The notes: a model not told the origin generated them from the sequence alone. A stretch of 64,000 bases of DNA from an uncultured Croceitalea sp. (GCA_947503285.1 CANNDD010000002.1:496001-560000), one strand, 5' to 3'; counted from the stretch's first letter, positions 37,915 to 46,899 are shown. Numbers and translations are program-made.

Positions 37915-37938
37915 ATTCTTTTACTATGCCAACTAGTA

Positions 37939-37954
37939 AGCTATTGCTGTGCCA
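37939..37954 (-). promoter_or_regulatory. Sigma-54 promoter of the tolC-adaptor-ATPase operon
   Basis: Minus-strand TGGCACAGCAATAGCT fits the sigma-54 consensus TGGCAC-N5-TTGCW with a perfect -24 block and one mismatch (TAGC) at -12; spacing is exact. Predicted start of transcription is about 12 nt downstream, near 37928, just before the ATG at 37914. A second TGGCATA lies at 37925-37931, but its -12 would fall on the start codon, so it is less likely. Confidence 0.75.
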
Positions 37955-38017
37955 TAAAGTTAAAATATTGAAAATCAAAAGTTTAAAATGAACAGCTCAG
38001 CGTAATAATTTTTAGAG

Positions 38018-38056
38018 TGTAAAATTTTTATACAAAAAGTGTAAAATAATTTTACA
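38018..38056. promoter_or_regulatory. Tandem 17-bp TGT-N11-ACA palindromes next to the activator gene
   Basis: TGTAAAATTTTTATACA (38018-38034; 6 of 8 half-site positions complementary) and TGTAAAATAATTTTACA (38040-38056; perfect 8+1+8 palindrome) are separated by 5 bp. The pair lies 64 nt upstream of the sigma-54 promoter. Because it lies between the divergent operons it could also affect the regulator gene. Confidence 0.75.
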
Positions 38057-38204
38057 TCGACACTATTTTTAAGTAATCGATTCGTAGCTTTAAAAATCAT
38101 TGCCCCACGCCGTAGGTCTTTAATTTGAAGGGGTGTCTAAGTAAAGACCTGTAAAAAGCGGAAAGGTTACAAAAACGGTATGTGTTTTGTTTTGAATTAA
38201 AAAC

Positions 38205-38351
38205 TTTTGAACGTCCGTAATGAATCATATGGTATCATCATCTCGAGCGCAGTAGATAGATTGTTTGACATTAGGTACTTAAAATAAGGTCTCGACCGCT
38301 ATCGATCTGACATGGATCGTAATGTTCATGACCCATTACGGACGTTCAAAA
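38205..38351. repeat. 18-bp perfect inverted repeat upstream of the response-regulator gene
   Basis: TTTTGAACGTCCGTAATG (38205-38222) is the exact reverse complement of CATTACGGACGTTCAAAA (38334-38351), with 111 bp between. The second arm ends 22 bp before the ATG at 38374. Arms could be paired operators or form an RNA stem in the leader. Confidence 0.8.
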
Positions 38352-38373
38352 AAACTTTAACAGGCTTTACAAA

Positions 38374-39738
38374 ATGACCAACGCAAAAATTTTAGTCATC
38401 GACGACAACAAAAGTGTCTTAAGTGCATTAGAGATACTACTGCAATTTGAGTATAAAAGTGTGCAGACCCTATTCAATCCGAATCAAATTTCTTCATTTC
38501 CCGACATTAAGGAAATAGATATCGTTTTGTTGGATATGAATTTTTCTGCTGGTGTAAATACCGGTAATGAAGGCCTGTTCTGGCTTAATGAGATCAAGAA
38601 AAAATCGCCCCATACCTCGGTAATCATGATGACTGCCTATGGGGCCGTTGATTTAGCGGTTCGGGCGCTGAAACAAGGTGCCTCTGATTTTGTATTGAAA
38701 CCTTGGAACAATGAGCGCCTTTTGACCACTGTAAAGTCGGCCTATGAACTTCGTAAGTCAAAACAAGAGATTCATCAGCTAAAAAAGAAGGAAAGCAGTT
38801 TGAAACAGCTTATCAATGATGACAAGAACCATATCGTAGGCAATTCAAAGGCTTTGACTTCAGTTTTGGACCTCGTACAAAAAGTGGCGAAAACCGATGT
38901 CAATGTATTGATTACTGGTGAAAATGGAACAGGTAAAGAACTAATAGCAAGGGAATTGCATAGACTCTCAAGCAGAAAAGATGAGGTTTTCATCAATGTT
39001 GATATGGGTTCCATTTCAGATAGCCTATTTGAAAGTGAACTCTTTGGGCATCTCAAAGGGGCCTTTACAGACGCCAAAGATGATCGCGCCGGTAAATTTG
39101 AGGCGGCAAACCAAGGGAGCTTGTTTTTAGATGAAATGGGTAACCTCTCCCTTCAAACCCAGGCGAAATTATTATCGGCCATTCAGAACAAAGCCGTTGT
39201 TCGCGTGGGCTCTAACAAACTAATAAGCGTTGATATACGACTAATTTGTGCGACCAATTGTAATTTAAACCAAATGGTTGCCGACGGACTTTTTAGGGAA
39301 GATCTATTATATCGTATCAATACCATACATATCGAAGTACCACCACTGCGAGAACGTGAAGGCGATATCTTGATTTTAGCCGATTTCTTTTTAAAACGGT
39401 TTGCAGGCAAATATGATAAACAGGGCTTACGAATCAATAATTTGGCCCAAGAAAAACTGATGGAATACCAATGGCCAGGTAACATTAGGGAACTACAACA
39501 TACTATGGAACGTGCCGTGATACTTTCAGAGGGCAATGTGTTAAAACCATCGAATTTTTTACTACATTCAAAACCTTCGCAATCATTTGATTCTGGGCCA
39601 ACTACTTTAGATGAAATGGAACACTTTATGATTTCGAAGGCCTTGGATCTTCATAATGGTAACTATAGCGCAGCTGCCGAACAATTGGGAGTTTCTAGAC
39701 AGACGCTGTATAATAAAATGAAGAAACTTAAAAAGTAA
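38374..39738 (+). CDS. Sigma-54-dependent response regulator (NtrC type)
   Basis: 454 residues. The receiver domain is about 1-120, with acidic pocket D10/D11, phospho-acceptor D54 in VLLDMN and KPW near 110. The AAA+ domain is about 145-385: Walker A TGENGTGKE, sigma-54-contact loop GAFTDA in place of the usual GAFTGA, and Walker B SLFLDEMGNL. The C-terminal Fis-type helix-turn-helix is NYSAAAEQLGVSRQTLYNKM. GAFTDA variants are, as I recall, common in Bacteroidota. It overlaps the kinase start by one base (TAATG) and is divergent from the efflux operon that it probably activates. Confidence 0.95.
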   Translation: MTNAKILVIDDNKSVLSALEILLQFEYKSVQTLFNPNQISSFPDIKEIDIVLLDMNFSAGVNTGNEGLFWLNEIKKKSPHTSVIMMTAYGAVDLAVRALKQGASDFVLKPWNNERLLTTVKSAYELRKSKQEIHQLKKKESSLKQLINDDKNHIVGNSKALTSVLDLVQKVAKTDVNVLITGENGTGKELIARELHRLSSRKDEVFINVDMGSISDSLFESELFGHLKGAFTDAKDDRAGKFEAANQGSLFLDEMGNLSLQTQAKLLSAIQNKAVVRVGSNKLISVDIRLICATNCNLNQMVADGLFREDLLYRINTIHIEVPPLREREGDILILADFFLKRFAGKYDKQGLRINNLAQEKLMEYQWPGNIRELQHTMERAVILSEGNVLKPSNFLLHSKPSQSFDSGPTTLDEMEHFMISKALDLHNGNYSAAAEQLGVSRQTLYNKMKKLKK

Positions 39739-41081
39739 TGGCTAGCAGAAACTTCTACATCCAGCTGATCGTAAGGGTGCTCTTATTGACCGCAACGGCA
39801 CTAGGGCTGGCATTTACGGCTGTAAAAACCTGGTACTTGTTATTGTTCTTCTCCATAGTGGCATTGGCCGGTCAGGTATATGATTTGATACGTTTTATCA
39901 ATAGTACCAATCGAAAGATCGCTTATTTTTTCGATGCTATAAAAAACGAGGATTTTACCCTTCGTTTTCCTGAAAGGGTTACCATAAAGTCATTTAAAGA
40001 GCTCAACCAAAGTTTGAATAGGGTCAATGGCCTGATACAAGAAGTACATTTACAGTTGCAGGTACGTGAGAAATATTATCAAGAAATTTTAAAACAGGCC
40101 AATATTGGTATTATGACCTTTAATGAAAAAGGGCATATCCTTTTTTCAAATCCTACTCTAGAGAAGTTATTCAATTACAGTCCGCTCAACCACATTAAAC
40201 AATTGCGGCAGATAGACCCAAAGCTCCATCAGGTTTTTGAGTCTTTTCGTCCATTTGAACGAAAACTATTTCAGTTGACGAATGAACGTGAACAAATACA
40301 TCTAGCCTTAAAATCCACTCAGGTAGTACTTGATGAGAAACCTCTATTGTTAGTCGTAGTTCAAGATATCAATGAAGAGTTGGATGAGAAGGAAACCGAA
40401 TCTTGGATAAGGCTGATACGGGTACTTACCCATGAGATAATGAATACCATTACGCCCATTACCTCAATTTCAGAGTCCATATTGAAGTACTATTATAAAG
40501 GGAACGATGAAATCGTTGAACAGTTGGATAAAGACAAGATAAAGAGTGCGGCCCGAGGCCTTGAGGTCATTAAAAACCAAGGAAACGACTTAATGGGTTT
40601 CGTACAATCATACCGCAGCTTTCTCAATTTTCCCAAACCGGATAAGAAAATCGTAGATGCCAAAAAGTTGTTCGAAAAAGTACAGGTGCTCATGCAGCTT
40701 GATCTGGAAGATGGTATTGAAATAAAATGGATACAATTGTCTGAAAACCTCGAATTTTTTATTGACGAAAAACAACTTACCCAAGTATTGATCAACTTGG
40801 TGAAAAATGCCATACATTCTTTAGAAAACCAGCCTTCAGGACTGATTGAAGTGATTGCGGGAATCAATGCCAAAAATCGAAAGTACATTGCCATAAAGGA
40901 TAACGGACCCGGAATACCTGAAGATATGATGGATGAGATTTTTGTGCCGTTTTTTACCACTAAGGAAAAAGGAACAGGCGTTGGTCTAAGTCTTTCACGG
41001 CAAATTATACAGTTGCATGGCGGAAGTTTGAAACTCTATTCAGAACCCAATGTAGAAACAACTTTTACCCTTACTTTTTAA
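39738..41081 (+). CDS. Intramembrane-sensing-type histidine kinase (NtrB-like)
   Basis: 447 residues. Two adjacent membrane helices (about 7-29 and 33-54) are joined by only about four residues, so there is practically no periplasmic sensor. Then come a HAMP-like linker, a PAS-like domain (about 112-210), the phospho-acceptor His232 in [14 protein letters not shown], and a complete ATPase domain: N box INLVKNAI, G1 DNGPGIP, F box [16 protein letters not shown]. The topology matches kinases that sense through a partner transporter or within the membrane. The start codon overlaps the regulator's stop. Confidence 0.94.
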   Translation: MASRNFYIQLIVRVLLLTATALGLAFTAVKTWYLLLFFSIVALAGQVYDLIRFINSTNRKIAYFFDAIKNEDFTLRFPERVTIKSFKELNQSLNRVNGLIQEVHLQLQVREKYYQEILKQANIGIMTFNEKGHILFSNPTLEKLFNYSPLNHIKQLRQIDPKLHQVFESFRPFERKLFQLTNEREQIHLALKSTQVVLDEKPLLLVVVQDINEELDEKETESWIRLIRVLTHEIMNTITPITSISESILKYYYKGNDEIVEQLDKDKIKSAARGLEVIKNQGNDLMGFVQSYRSFLNFPKPDKKIVDAKKLFEKVQVLMQLDLEDGIEIKWIQLSENLEFFIDEKQLTQVLINLVKNAIHSLENQPSGLIEVIAGINAKNRKYIAIKDNGPGIPEDMMDEIFVPFFTTKEKGTGVGLSLSRQIIQLHGGSLKLYSEPNVETTFTLTF

Positions 41082-41084
41082 GTT

Positions 41085-41534
41085 GTGCAAGCGAAAAGAA
41101 AAGCCTATCAATTCTGTAAAGACTATGTAGATCTGAGAATACGGCGTATTCAAAAGCAAATCGATGAAGTCAAATCAGCATTGTCTTCTGAATCAAAAAA
41201 TACCGCTGGCGACAAACATGAAACGGGCAGGGCCATGTTACAATTGGAACGCGAAAAACTAGGTCAACAATTACTGGAAGCGGAAAAAATGCTGCAACTT
41301 CTTAAAAAAGTCCCAACGGAAACAAACAGTGAAAGAGTAGTCTTAGGAAGCTTGGTTCAAACGGATCATGCGTATTATTACATTGCCATATCAGCAGGCA
41401 GGTTTGAAACCAAAGACGCCCTGATCTTCTGTATCTCGCCCAATACCCCTATGGCCAAGTTGTTGTTGGGCAAAGCCTTGAACGAGGTCATTAACTTCAA
41501 CAAGATGACATCTAAAATAATAGCAATCAACTAG
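41085..41534 (+). CDS. Small GreA/GreB-like domain protein downstream of the kinase
   Basis: 149 residues from a GTG codon, 3 nt after the kinase stop. The N-terminal half (about 1-75) is a charged helical coiled coil; the C-terminal half has the Gre-factor C-domain pattern: VLGSLVQTD, YYIAISAG, then ISPNTPMAKLLLGKALNEV. True GreA/B is about 158 residues with an acidic coiled-coil tip, which I do not see clearly, so this may bind RNA polymerase without being a cleavage factor. Proteins like it are often auto-annotated as 3-oxoacyl-ACP synthase, which nothing here supports. Placement in the two-component operon is tight. Confidence 0.7.
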   Translation: MQAKRKAYQFCKDYVDLRIRRIQKQIDEVKSALSSESKNTAGDKHETGRAMLQLEREKLGQQLLEAEKMLQLLKKVPTETNSERVVLGSLVQTDHAYYYIAISAGRFETKDALIFCISPNTPMAKLLLGKALNEVINFNKMTSKIIAIN

Positions 41535-41623
41535 ATACCGTATCTTTCATTTAACTTTTCCTTAAAATAGTTAGGTTTATTCTTTTCTATATTTAAGAAC
41601 AATAATCACTAAATAAAACAATC

Positions 41624-42001
41624 ATGACAACACAAGAAGTAGCTAATAAATTTGTGACCTTATGTAAAGAGGGTAAGTACGATGAAGCATATGGAATGTA
41701 TGCCGACAATGCCGTAAGTGAAGAAATGCCAGGGATACCCAACCATATTACAACCGGAAAAGCGAATATTATCAAGGAATATCAACAATGGGCTGAAAAT
41801 ATTGAAGAAATGCATGGAGGCTCTGTTGGAGACCCCATGGTTGCCGGCAATCATTTTGTTGTACCGATGTCAATGGATGCAACCTTTAAAGATAGGGGGC
41901 GCCAACAAATGGATGAACTGTGTGTTTACCAAGTGGAGAACGATCAAATTACAAGGGCGACGTACCATTACCAGTTACCCGATATGGGGCAGGGCATGTA
42001 G
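41624..42001 (+). CDS. SnoaL-like (NTF2-fold) protein
   Basis: 125 residues. The pattern of an N-terminal helix pair (TTQEVANKFVTLCKEGKYDEAYGMYADNAV), a short segment around IPNHITTGKANIIKEYQQW, then three beta-strands ending TRATYHYQLP is typical of SnoaL/nuclear-transport-factor-2-like proteins. These bind small molecules or act as isomerases/cyclases, or have no known role. No catalytic pair can be named. It stands alone with an 89-nt AT-rich leader and converges on arfB, 2 nt apart. Confidence 0.8.
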   Translation: MTTQEVANKFVTLCKEGKYDEAYGMYADNAVSEEMPGIPNHITTGKANIIKEYQQWAENIEEMHGGSVGDPMVAGNHFVVPMSMDATFKDRGRQQMDELCVYQVENDQITRATYHYQLPDMGQGM

Positions 42002-42003
42002 TT

Positions 42004-42408
42004 CTAATCCAAACTTGGTCTTTGCCGGTTTGCTTTTTTAGTTGAAGCCGCTTTTTTTGACTTCAACCTTTTTTCTACGGAAGATCTTGAGGGCTTTGTA
42101 GGTTTCCTTTTTTTAGGAACATGCAAGGCCTTTTTCAACAATTTAAAAAACCTGTCGATCACCAATTGCTTGTTTCTGTGTTGGCTTCTGGCCTCATCAC
42201 ATTGTAAAATCAACAGATGTTCTTTGTTCAATCTCTTTTCCAGTTTTTGTGAAAGCCGCTCTTTTTCTTTAGCGGATAAACCCGTTGAGGCATTTAAATC
42301 AAAACTAAGCTCCACTTTTGATGAAACCTTGTTTACATGCTGCCCCCCTGCGCCACTACTACGTATGGCCTTGAATTGTAGTTCTTTTAAGAGGACTTCT
42401 TGCTGCAA
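42004..42408 (-). CDS. arfB: Alternative ribosome-rescue factor ArfB (peptidyl-tRNA hydrolase, release-factor family)
   Basis: 134 residues. The catalytic GGQ motif lies in RSSGAGGQHVNKVSSKVEL (about residues 15-33), followed by the class-I release-factor core, and a Lys/Arg-rich tail (KKRKPTKPSRSSVEKRLKSK) that in ArfB enters the empty mRNA channel of stalled ribosomes. It lacks the codon-recognition domains of RF1/RF2, so it acts without a stop codon. Length agrees with the family (about 135-140). It is convergent with the SnoaL gene and 38 nt downstream of a lipoprotein gene. Confidence 0.93.
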   Translation of the reverse strand: MQQEVLLKELQFKAIRSSGAGGQHVNKVSSKVELSFDLNASTGLSAKEKERLSQKLEKRLNKEHLLILQCDEARSQHRNKQLVIDRFFKLLKKALHVPKKRKPTKPSRSSVEKRLKSKKAASTKKANRQRPSLD

Positions 42409-42446
42409 AATGGATTTTTACACAAAGATAACGAAGTGTTGTATTG

Positions 42447-43262
42447 TCAGTTTTCATACGATAGTGCCATTAGATTAAACTCAGAATTATTTTCGGTATT
42501 ACCGCTATCGTTCAATGCTTGGGTGGCGTATCCTGCGCGCGAGGTAGGGCAACCCCGTTCTTGTCCGCCCCATTGCGTTGCCTCAATGACTAGGGTCGAA
42601 ACATTTTCAATAGCGAGCTGAAATCGGTAAGAACCCATTGAATCAGGTAGTTTGCCTTCTATGGAATACTCATCCAATAAAATTCCGGTAGCGATTTCTT
42701 GTCCACTGGCATTATAGGCCGTCCATTTTCCAGATTCATCTACCCTTACCGTATCATTATCATCGCATGTGGTACCTTCTTTTGCCTGTCTACCTTCATT
42801 GGGATCCATTTGTCCGACTTGAAGTACGATATTTTTAACGGGCTGCCTAAAATTGACTATCAACTGTTCGCTCGCCTCAACAATTTCACCTTGATACTCG
42901 TAATAATAATCAATTTGCTCCCAACGACCACCGGCCACACCAAAACCATTATCGCGAAAACGGCTTTCATATACAATATTCGCAGGGGAGCCATTTATTC
43001 TCTTAGCGGTCAAAAAAACGTTATCATTCCAATCTTGTTCACCTTCACCGTTATTCAGAATGATATCTGGGGTGGCCGTAAGTGTAATTAATGAGGTATT
43101 GTCATCACCGGTACCCTCGTCGGTCGAACTTTGGTCATCATCGGTATCCCCTTGATCGGAGCTTTCGACAACCTCTGCGTCCATACCGGTATCTTCAGAG
43201 CATGCAATTGAAAAACTGAAAAATAAAAAGGGAATTAAAAAAAACGGATATAGCTTTTTCAC
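42447..43262 (-). CDS. Predicted lipoprotein of unknown function
   Basis: 271 residues. A lipobox (FSFSIAC, Cys21) is followed by a low-complexity acidic linker (about 25-58, Asp/Ser/Glu-rich) typical of exposed Bacteroidota lipoproteins. The remainder looks like one beta-rich domain with two Cys (CDDND and ERGCPTSRAG), which may form a disulphide. I recognise no family. The gap to arfB is 38 nt on the same strand, so they may be co-transcribed, but no functional link is apparent. Confidence 0.75.
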   Translation of the reverse strand: MKKLYPFFLIPFLFFSFSIACSEDTGMDAEVVESSDQGDTDDDQSSTDEGTGDDNTSLITLTATPDIILNNGEGEQDWNDNVFLTAKRINGSPANIVYESRFRDNGFGVAGGRWEQIDYYYEYQGEIVEASEQLIVNFRQPVKNIVLQVGQMDPNEGRQAKEGTTCDDNDTVRVDESGKWTAYNASGQEIATGILLDEYSIEGKLPDSMGSYRFQLAIENVSTLVIEATQWGGQERGCPTSRAGYATQALNDSGNTENNSEFNLMALSYEN

Positions 43263-43349
43263 GTCACAATAGTTTTGGTGTTCTAGAAAAATAACGCAGA
43301 CTTGAAATCGACTATTGCTTTACATCGTTGGTTTTCGACGAATGGGCGA

Positions 43350-44330
43350 CTACACGGTATTGAGCCTTTTATTGACCAATTGTAGTGATACATTTAAAAA
43401 TACCTGTGTATGGGGCTTTAACGGATGAAGATTGGTAAAAAACACACTCAAACCCGTTTTAGAGAGTCCTTCAATCAAATAATACCCCCCTTGAAAGTGG
43501 TTGTTGACCACATATACCTCAAAACCTGATGCGACGGCTATTTCAAATTCATGCGGATAAACCAAAATAGTGGTATCTACCTTGCTATATTCTTTTAATA
43601 GGTCTACCGGAATTTCGTTGACGATACCAAAAAGTGATGCAATATACCGCTCTTTTGGCCTGTCATAAATATGTTTGGTATGATCATGGCTCAGCTTCTT
43701 ACCCTTTTTCAAGACTAAGGTCTCATCGGCAAAAGCGAGTACATCATTCGGGTCGTGGGTAGCAGAAATAACCGTAATACCCTTCTCCTTCAAATAAGGG
43801 AACAGTTTGTAACGAAGCTCATTTTTTTTGAACTGATCAATACTGCTGAAGGGTTCATCCAATAAAAGTACTTCAGGTTCTTGTGCCAAGGCCCTTGCCA
43901 ACGCTACACGTTGTTGCTGACCACCACTGAGGCTTTTCACTTTGGTCTTGGCATACGATTCCAATTCAATAATCCGAAGTAATTCAGAAACCCTTGCTTC
44001 ATGGTGCTCTTGTTCAAAAGCGGATAGGTGTTCTGCAATGTTCTCCGTTACTGTGGTAAAGGGCATTAAGTCAAAATCTTGGGCCACATATTTCATGTAC
44101 TTTTCACCGGGAACCAAATTAAAGTTTGGCCCCAATACTTTTAGTTTACCCCAAAAGACCTCTCCTTTCGCCAGATGCAATAATCCGTAGATTACCTTTA
44201 ACAAGGTACTTTTACCTGAACCACTTTCCCCCATGATGGCAAGGTGTTTTCCCTTCTCTAATTGAAAGGAAATATCATCCAATACAAGTTGGTTTTGATA
44301 ATCGAAAGAAATGGCTTTGACGTTAAGCAT
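43350..44330 (-). CDS. Orphan ABC transporter ATP-binding protein with extra C-terminal domain
   Basis: 326 residues; start taken at ATG 44330 (MLNVKAISFDYQNQ), because the seven extra residues of the longer frame lie outside the conserved fold and overlap the upstream terminator zone. Walker A GESGSGKST, Q-loop QDFDLMPFTTVTENI, signature LSGGQQQRVALARAL, Walker B VLLLDEPFSSID, His in SATHDP. The last ~100 residues form a beta-rich TOBE-like domain, as in MalK/FbpC-type importer ATPases. No permease or binding protein is adjacent, so substrate is unknown. Confidence 0.88.
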   Translation of the reverse strand: MLNVKAISFDYQNQLVLDDISFQLEKGKHLAIMGESGSGKSTLLKVIYGLLHLAKGEVFWGKLKVLGPNFNLVPGEKYMKYVAQDFDLMPFTTVTENIAEHLSAFEQEHHEARVSELLRIIELESYAKTKVKSLSGGQQQRVALARALAQEPEVLLLDEPFSSIDQFKKNELRYKLFPYLKEKGITVISATHDPNDVLAFADETLVLKKGKKLSHDHTKHIYDRPKERYIASLFGIVNEIPVDLLKEYSKVDTTILVYPHEFEIAVASGFEVYVVNNHFQGGYYLIEGLSKTGLSVFFTNLHPLKPHTQVFLNVSLQLVNKRLNTV

Positions 44331-44336
44331 TGTATG

Positions 44337-44374
44337 GTAAAAAAGAAGCATCCGTTTCTAAAGAAACGGATGCT
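44337..44374 (-). terminator. Rho-independent terminator of the prolyl oligopeptidase gene
   Basis: On the minus strand, AGCATCCGTTTC and GAAACGGATGCT form a perfect 12-bp stem around a TTTA loop (44347-44374), followed by TCTTTTTT. It is 26 nt past the oligopeptidase stop. Confidence 0.9.
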
Positions 44375-44400
44375 ATCAATGTATTATTTCGATAAGGGTA

Positions 44401-46554
44401 TCAATCTTTGAACGATTTTATTACCGCTTGGTTGGGCAATTCATCATAGCCCATATTGAAAAGGGTAAATCCAAAGATATCCGCATATTGTTCGATGGTC
44501 TTACTGACCGGTGTGCCTGCCCCATGGCCAGCATTTGTCTCGATCCGTATTAAAGTAGGGTTGTTCCCTGTTTGTTTTTCTTGTAATTCGGCAGCAAATT
44601 TAAAACTATGGGCGGGTACTACCCGATCATCATGATCACCAGTGGTCACCAAAGTTGCCGGATATGTAACCCCGGGCTTGACGTTATGCACGGGGGAATA
44701 GCCCTTTAGATATTCAAACATGGCCTCGCTTTCTTCAGCAGTTCCATAGTCATAAGCCCATCCTGCGCCAGCGGTAAAGGTATGGTAACGCAACATATCC
44801 AATACACCGACAGCTGGCAGAGCCACTTGCATGAGATCTGGTCGTTGTGTCATAGTCGCCCCAACCAAAAGGCCGCCGTTAGAGCCGCCCCTGATGGCCA
44901 AGTATTCTTTTGAAGTATACTTATTCGCAATCAAATATTCGGCTGCTGCGATAAAATCATCAAAAACATTTTGCTTCTTCAATTTGGTTCCCTCATCGTG
45001 CCATTTTTTTCCATACTCCCCACCCCCACGAAGGTTGGGAACCGCATAAACACCGCCCTGTTCCATCCATACGGCATTTACGATACTGAAAGAGGGGGTC
45101 AAACTGATATTAAAACCGCCGTAACCATATAGTATGGTCGGATTTTTACCGTTTAGTTCGATACCTTTCTTGTGGGTGATGATCATGGGTACTTTCGTAC
45201 CATCCTTTGATTCATAGAATACTTGTGTAGACTCATATTCCGAGGGATCAAAATCAATTTCAGGTTTCCAGTATTGCTCATATTGCCCGGTTTCGACATT
45301 GTATTTGTAAGACGAGCCCGGTGTGTTGTAGTTGGTAAATGAGAAATAGAACTCATTATCTTTCTTTTTGCCCCCAAAGCCACCGGCACTTCCAACGCCG
45401 GGTAATTCCACTTCGCGAACCAGTTTACCATTATAGTCATACTGTAGCACTTTTGAAATGGCATCCACCATATATTCGGTGAAGAAATAGCCGCCACCGG
45501 TACCGGCAGTCAACACATTTTTTGTCTCGGGGATAAAGTCTTGCCAATTCTCAGGATTGGGATTGGAAGCATCCGTTACTACGATTTTCTTATTGGGTGC
45601 ATTAAGGTTGGTAACCAAATACAATTTAGAACCCTCGTTTTCTATCACGTACGTATCTGAATCGGTATGGTCCAATATGGTAACCAAATCACTGTTTGGT
45701 TTTGAGAGGTCTTTGAGGTAGAGTTTATTACCAGAAGTCGATATAGAGGCTGAGATAAACAAATAGTGCTGATCCTCAGAAACATAGCCGCCTACATAAC
45801 GATGTTTTTCTTCAGGAATACCCCCAAAAACAACTTGGTCTTCCGACTGCGGGGTACCTAGTTTATGATAGTACAATTTATGTTGGTCCGTTTTAGCTGA
45901 GAGTTCACTGCCTTTGGGCTTATCATAACTGGAATAAAAGAAACCCTCGTTCCCTTTCCAAGAGATGCCGCTGAACTTGATATCCACTAAGGTATCTTCA
46001 ATCTGCTCTTTGGTTTCTGCATTCAATACGATTGCCTTACGCCAATCACTGCCCCCCTCAGAAATAAGATAGGTAGCCAGTGAACCGTCTTTGGTAAAAC
46101 TAAGGCCCGCTAACGATGTGGTTCCATCTTCTGAAAACGTATTTGGGTCTAGAAAGACCTCATCTTGGCCGTCATCTTTTTTACGATAGACCACATATTG
46201 ATTTTGTAATCCATCATTTTTATAGAAATAGGTGTAATCGCCCTCTTTGAACGGTGATCCCAATTTCTCATAATTCCAGAGTTTTTCCAATCTATTCTTA
46301 AGATCATCTCGAAAAGGAATGCTGTCTAAATACCCAAAAGTGGTCTTGTTCTGGGTTTTTACCCAGGCTTCTGTTTCTGGGCTACGGTCATCTTCAAGCC
46401 AACGATAGGGGTCGCTGACCTCAGTTCCAAAATACGTGTCAACGGTATCAACTTTTTTAGTGGTTGGATAATTCACAACTATAGGGTCTCGCTTTTTTTT
46501 AGTTGTACATGCAGTGACAATAAGCACTACAAGCACAAGGGTTATTTTTTTCAT
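44401..46554 (-). CDS. Lipoprotein prolyl oligopeptidase (S9A serine peptidase)
   Basis: 717 residues. An N-terminal lipobox (LIVTAC, Cys16) suggests membrane anchoring in the periplasm. The seven-bladed propeller spans about residues 90-440; the alpha/beta-hydrolase domain contains nucleophile Ser in RGGSNGGLL (near 555), Asp in [13 protein letters not shown] (near 640) and His in NAGHGAG (near 675), all intact. Such enzymes cut after proline in short peptides. The family's usual size is about 700-720. A strong terminator follows, so it is probably a single-gene transcript. Confidence 0.95.
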   Translation of the reverse strand: MKKITLVLVVLIVTACTTKKKRDPIVVNYPTTKKVDTVDTYFGTEVSDPYRWLEDDRSPETEAWVKTQNKTTFGYLDSIPFRDDLKNRLEKLWNYEKLGSPFKEGDYTYFYKNDGLQNQYVVYRKKDDGQDEVFLDPNTFSEDGTTSLAGLSFTKDGSLATYLISEGGSDWRKAIVLNAETKEQIEDTLVDIKFSGISWKGNEGFFYSSYDKPKGSELSAKTDQHKLYYHKLGTPQSEDQVVFGGIPEEKHRYVGGYVSEDQHYLFISASISTSGNKLYLKDLSKPNSDLVTILDHTDSDTYVIENEGSKLYLVTNLNAPNKKIVVTDASNPNPENWQDFIPETKNVLTAGTGGGYFFTEYMVDAISKVLQYDYNGKLVREVELPGVGSAGGFGGKKKDNEFYFSFTNYNTPGSSYKYNVETGQYEQYWKPEIDFDPSEYESTQVFYESKDGTKVPMIITHKKGIELNGKNPTILYGYGGFNISLTPSFSIVNAVWMEQGGVYAVPNLRGGGEYGKKWHDEGTKLKKQNVFDDFIAAAEYLIANKYTSKEYLAIRGGSNGGLLVGATMTQRPDLMQVALPAVGVLDMLRYHTFTAGAGWAYDYGTAEESEAMFEYLKGYSPVHNVKPGVTYPATLVTTGDHDDRVVPAHSFKFAAELQEKQTGNNPTLIRIETNAGHGAGTPVSKTIEQYADIFGFTLFNMGYDELPNQAVIKSFKD

Positions 46555-46899
46555 TTATTCGGATATAATTAGTCGCTTTAAAAATACCATAAAACGAAAC
46601 AATGCCTACTTAAAAAGAAATGCTTAACGTTTTTTAACTATAGTGGGAAACGAGTTGTTAAAACTTTTCGATTCTGGACTGTGAGGGATAATTCGCTATT
46701 TATGGGATTGGCATGGGATGAATTACGACCCCTTTCGGTCCCGACCTTTGGTGTCGGGACACCTTTCTCTAACTGGGGGAAGGAGCTTTAGTGCCATGTA
46801 AACAAATATCCCATAATCTAAAAAGCTTCCATCGGATACAGATTCCCCTAACTGTTCAAAACAAATATCATACCCTTTTTGGGAGGGGTATGGGGAGGC
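46555..46899. repeat. 345-nt spacer with two GC-rich hairpin repeats
   Basis: No gene seen. GTCCCGAC (46738-46745) pairs with GTCGGGAC (46753-46760) around a 7-nt loop. At 46870-46899 TACCCTTTTTGGGAGGGG, followed by TATGGGGAGGCTT, is a diverged member of the CCCCTTTGGGG repeat family and abuts the asd stop codon. The rest is AT-rich leader of the oligopeptidase gene. Confidence 0.7.

Larger units (their letters stand above)
37915..38373. other. 459-nt divergent control region between efflux operon and two-component operon
   Basis: No gene is seen. It contains, left to right: the sigma-54 promoter for the minus-strand operon (37939-37954), the tandem TGT-N11-ACA sites (38018-38056), an 8-bp inverted repeat AGGTCTTT/AAAGACCT (38114-38121 and 38143-38150), and an 18-bp perfect inverted repeat (38205-38222 and 38334-38351) upstream of the response-regulator gene. 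A plus-strand promoter for that gene could not be assigned with confidence. Confidence 0.8.

Noticed and set aside
37916-37931. Second TGGCATA element upstream of tolC as the sigma-54 promoter
   Set aside because: Its -12 block would fall at the start codon with no GC, and its distance from the palindromes (87 bp) does not match the other three promoters (54-63).
41085-41534. 3-oxoacyl-ACP synthase annotation
   Set aside because: There is no thiolase fold or catalytic Cys; the C-terminal half resembles the Gre-factor domain.
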